64,000 bases of DNA, taken from the NCBI GenBank assembly GCA_003931895.1, contig RRZV01000083.1, positions 1 to 64,000 on the forward strand, read 5' to 3'. This document shows positions 63,036 through 64,000 of the stretch, in pieces. Made by a program: the position numbers and the translations under genes. The stretch comes from Mesohalobacter salilacus. Its GTDB lineage: Bacteria; Bacteroidota; Bacteroidia; Flavobacteriales; Flavobacteriaceae. Under the pieces are notes generated by a model. It was not told where the DNA came from and ran no database searches. It saw nothing but the letters and a program-made list of their open reading frames with translations. How positions within the stretch are numbered: the first letter of the stretch is position 1; each line of letters opens with the position of its first letter.

Positions 63036-63065
63036 TTGCACGTATTAAATTAAATTGTATATTTG
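63036..63065 (+). promoter_or_regulatory. Promoter of rpsO
   Basis: TTG (63036-63038), a 19 bp spacer and TATATTTG (63058-63065) make one of the best matches to the Bacteroidetes promoter in the window, predicting a leader of about 44 nt. Confidence 0.65.
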
Positions 63066-63115
63066 CAACCGATAAAAAATTTATCATACATAATAATCAT
63101 TGAAATAATATTTGC

Positions 63116-63385
63116 ATGTATATTACATCAGAAGACAAAAAAAAATTATTTGCTAAGCACGGTAAAAATGAGAATGATACCGGGTCAACAGAAGGTCAAA
63201 TTGCATTAATGACTAAGAGAATTCAACACATTTCTCAACACTTAAAACAGAACCAAAAAGATTTCAACTCAGAAAGAGCTTTGGTTAAAACTGTTGGTAG
63301 AAGAAGAAATTTGCTTAATTATTTAATGAAAAAAGACATTACACGATACAGAGCAATCGTGAAAGATTTAGGTTTAAGAAAATAA
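63116..63385 (+). CDS. rpsO: 30S ribosomal protein S15
   Basis: The 89-residue protein binds 16S rRNA in the platform of the 30S subunit. It has the full S15 pattern: FAKHGKNENDTGSTEGQIAL, RIQHISQHLKQNQKDF and LVKTVGRRRNLLNYLMKKD. Length is standard. It precedes pnp as in most bacteria, but here a terminator and a new promoter lie between the two genes. Confidence 0.97.
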   Translation: MYITSEDKKKLFAKHGKNENDTGSTEGQIALMTKRIQHISQHLKQNQKDFNSERALVKTVGRRRNLLNYLMKKDITRYRAIVKDLGLRK

Positions 63386-63398
63386 ATCTCCTAACCAG

Positions 63399-63423
63399 AA
63401 AGGGGCTTTTTGCCCCTTTTTTT
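63399..63423 (+). terminator. Rho-independent terminator of rpsO
   Basis: AAAGGGGC / GCCCCTTT around a TTTTT loop, followed by a T run. It lies 14 bp after the rpsO stop codon; its loop also supplies the TTG of the pnp promoter. Confidence 0.9.
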
Positions 63424-63437
63424 ATGTTTTAAATTTG
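63410..63437 (+). promoter_or_regulatory. Promoter of pnp, partly inside the rpsO terminator
   Basis: TTG (63410-63412) lies in the terminator loop; TAAATTTG (63430-63437) is an exact -7 match at 17 bp. Start near 63443 is predicted. Confidence 0.55.
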
Positions 63438-63446
63438 CTTTCCTTT

Positions 63447-63517
63447 ATTTAAGTTTCCTTTGGTCTTTACATTATCAACAACACAACCGGACCGTCACGA
63501 TAGGCGGAAACTTAAAT
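63447..63517 (+). promoter_or_regulatory. Long stem-loop in the pnp 5' leader
   Basis: ATTTAAGTTTCC (63447-63458) and GGAAACTTAAAT (63506-63517) form a perfect 12 bp stem enclosing 47 nt, beginning about 4 nt after the predicted transcript start and ending 11 nt before the pnp ATG. In enterobacteria a pnp leader stem is cut by RNase III as part of PNPase self-control; a similar role is an inference. Confidence 0.65.
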
Positions 63518-63528
63518 TATAAATAATT

Positions 63529-64000
63529 ATGATTCCAAAAACATTTAAAGAGGCAATAGACCTCGGTGATGGTAGAGAAATTACTATCGAAACAGGAAAA
63601 CTCGCCAAACAAGCCCATGGCGCAGTTGAAGTAAGAATGGGAAATGCCGTCTTATTATGTACAGTTGTATCCTCATATACACCTACTAGTATGGACTTTT
63701 TCCCACTCACTTTAGATTACAGAGAAAAATTTGCTGCTGCAGGTCGTTATCCTGGTGGATTTATGAAACGAGAAGCACGACCAAGTAACGAAGAAATTCT
63801 CGTTATGAGATTAGTTGATAGAGTTTTAAGACCTTTGTTTCCAAGCGATTATAAGTTCGAAACTCAAGTAATGATTCAACTTATGTCTCATGATGATGAA
63901 GTGATGCCTGATGCTCTTGCCGGTCTTGCTGCTTCAGCTGCTATTCAACTTTCAGACATTCCGTTTGAATATCCAATATCTGAAGTCAGAGTTGGTCGAG
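63529..64000 (+). CDS. pnp: Polyribonucleotide nucleotidyltransferase (5' part)
   Basis: The frame starts at ATG 63529 and continues past the window end; 157 codons are present. It reads [20 protein letters not shown], then [20 protein letters not shown] and the RNase PH-like signature [40 protein letters not shown] and LFPSDY. This is the N-terminal RNase PH domain of PNPase, a phosphorolytic 3'-5' exoribonuclease of mRNA decay. The N-terminal domain lacks catalysis in other PNPases. The open frame continues to the end without a stop. Confidence 0.97.
   Translation, partial: MIPKTFKEAIDLGDGREITIETGKLAKQAHGAVEVRMGNAVLLCTVVSSYTPTSMDFFPLTLDYREKFAAAGRYPGGFMKREARPSNEEILVMRLVDRVLRPLFPSDYKFETQVMIQLMSHDDEVMPDALAGLAASAAIQLSDIPFEYPISEVRVGR

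Overview
The window is a 64 kb piece of a low-GC chromosome from the Bacteroidota, almost certainly a member of the Flavobacteriaceae. The evidence is the content (an LptD/TamB outer-membrane set, ClpC, bacillithiol synthase BshA, RsmE, S15-PNPase), very AT-rich intergenic DNA, no consistent Shine-Dalgarno sequences, and many Bacteroidetes-type -7 boxes (TAnnTTTG) in front of genes. It looks like ordinary core chromosome: no insertion sequence, prophage, CRISPR array, tRNA or rRNA gene was seen. A marine or cold-adapted genus such as Psychroflexus would fit, but genus is a guess.

Layout. 0.1-7.5 kb: ClpC with an SdpI-like membrane protein, divergent gyrA with a TPR protein, and a short ribosome hibernation factor. 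7.6-18.5 kb: after a 134 bp nested palindrome comes a tightly packed alpha-glucan operon (GlgE, maltokinase, GlgB, GH31 alpha-glucosidase) that runs on into two tandem DUF368/PopT-type membrane proteins and aroE. 18.5-28.1 kb: envelope block, with a sodium/solute symporter, RidA and LptD on the minus strand and, divergently, an N-acetylmuramoyl-L-alanine amidase, an MCE/MlaD protein and an Fe-S / HAD / CCG-domain trio. 28.2-33.5 kb: two small proteins of unknown function, a GH3 N-acetylglucosaminidase fused to a beta-lactamase-fold domain, and BshA. 33.5-38.5 kb: a minus-strand run with MscS, Dps, small hypotheticals (one of 46 aa), tryptophan dioxygenase and an FAD amine oxidase. 38.6-50.9 kb: an ArsC-like protein, upp, TamB (minus), then a plus-strand housekeeping string tsaD-PPIase-rsmE-DUF4159-SpoU methyltransferase-THUMP-like methyltransferase-hypothetical-Nramp-like transporter. 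50.9-60.7 kb: acetyl-CoA synthetase, a GC-rich repeat, SDR, SdiA-regulated-like protein, MscS, MFS, VTT-domain protein, SF2 helicase and an Lrp/AsnC regulator. 60.8-64 kb: an M14 carboxypeptidase and an XRE regulator face each other across an array of six TTTACAnnTGTAAA dyads; then a lipoprotein, rpsO and the 5' part of pnp.

The most interesting signals are regulatory and structural rather than new protein families. The first is the M14/XRE dyad array, in which two dyads contain the -7 promoter hexamer-like box itself. The second is the pnp leader, where a 12 bp stem starts almost at the predicted transcription start and the -33 element lies inside the rpsO terminator. Others are the two palindromic or GC-rich intergenic elements, the GlgE operon that has a maltokinase but no adjacent TreS, and the repeated use of convergent gene pairs whose stop codons touch or overlap. 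All functional calls were made by reading translated sequences and recognising motifs; no database search was run.
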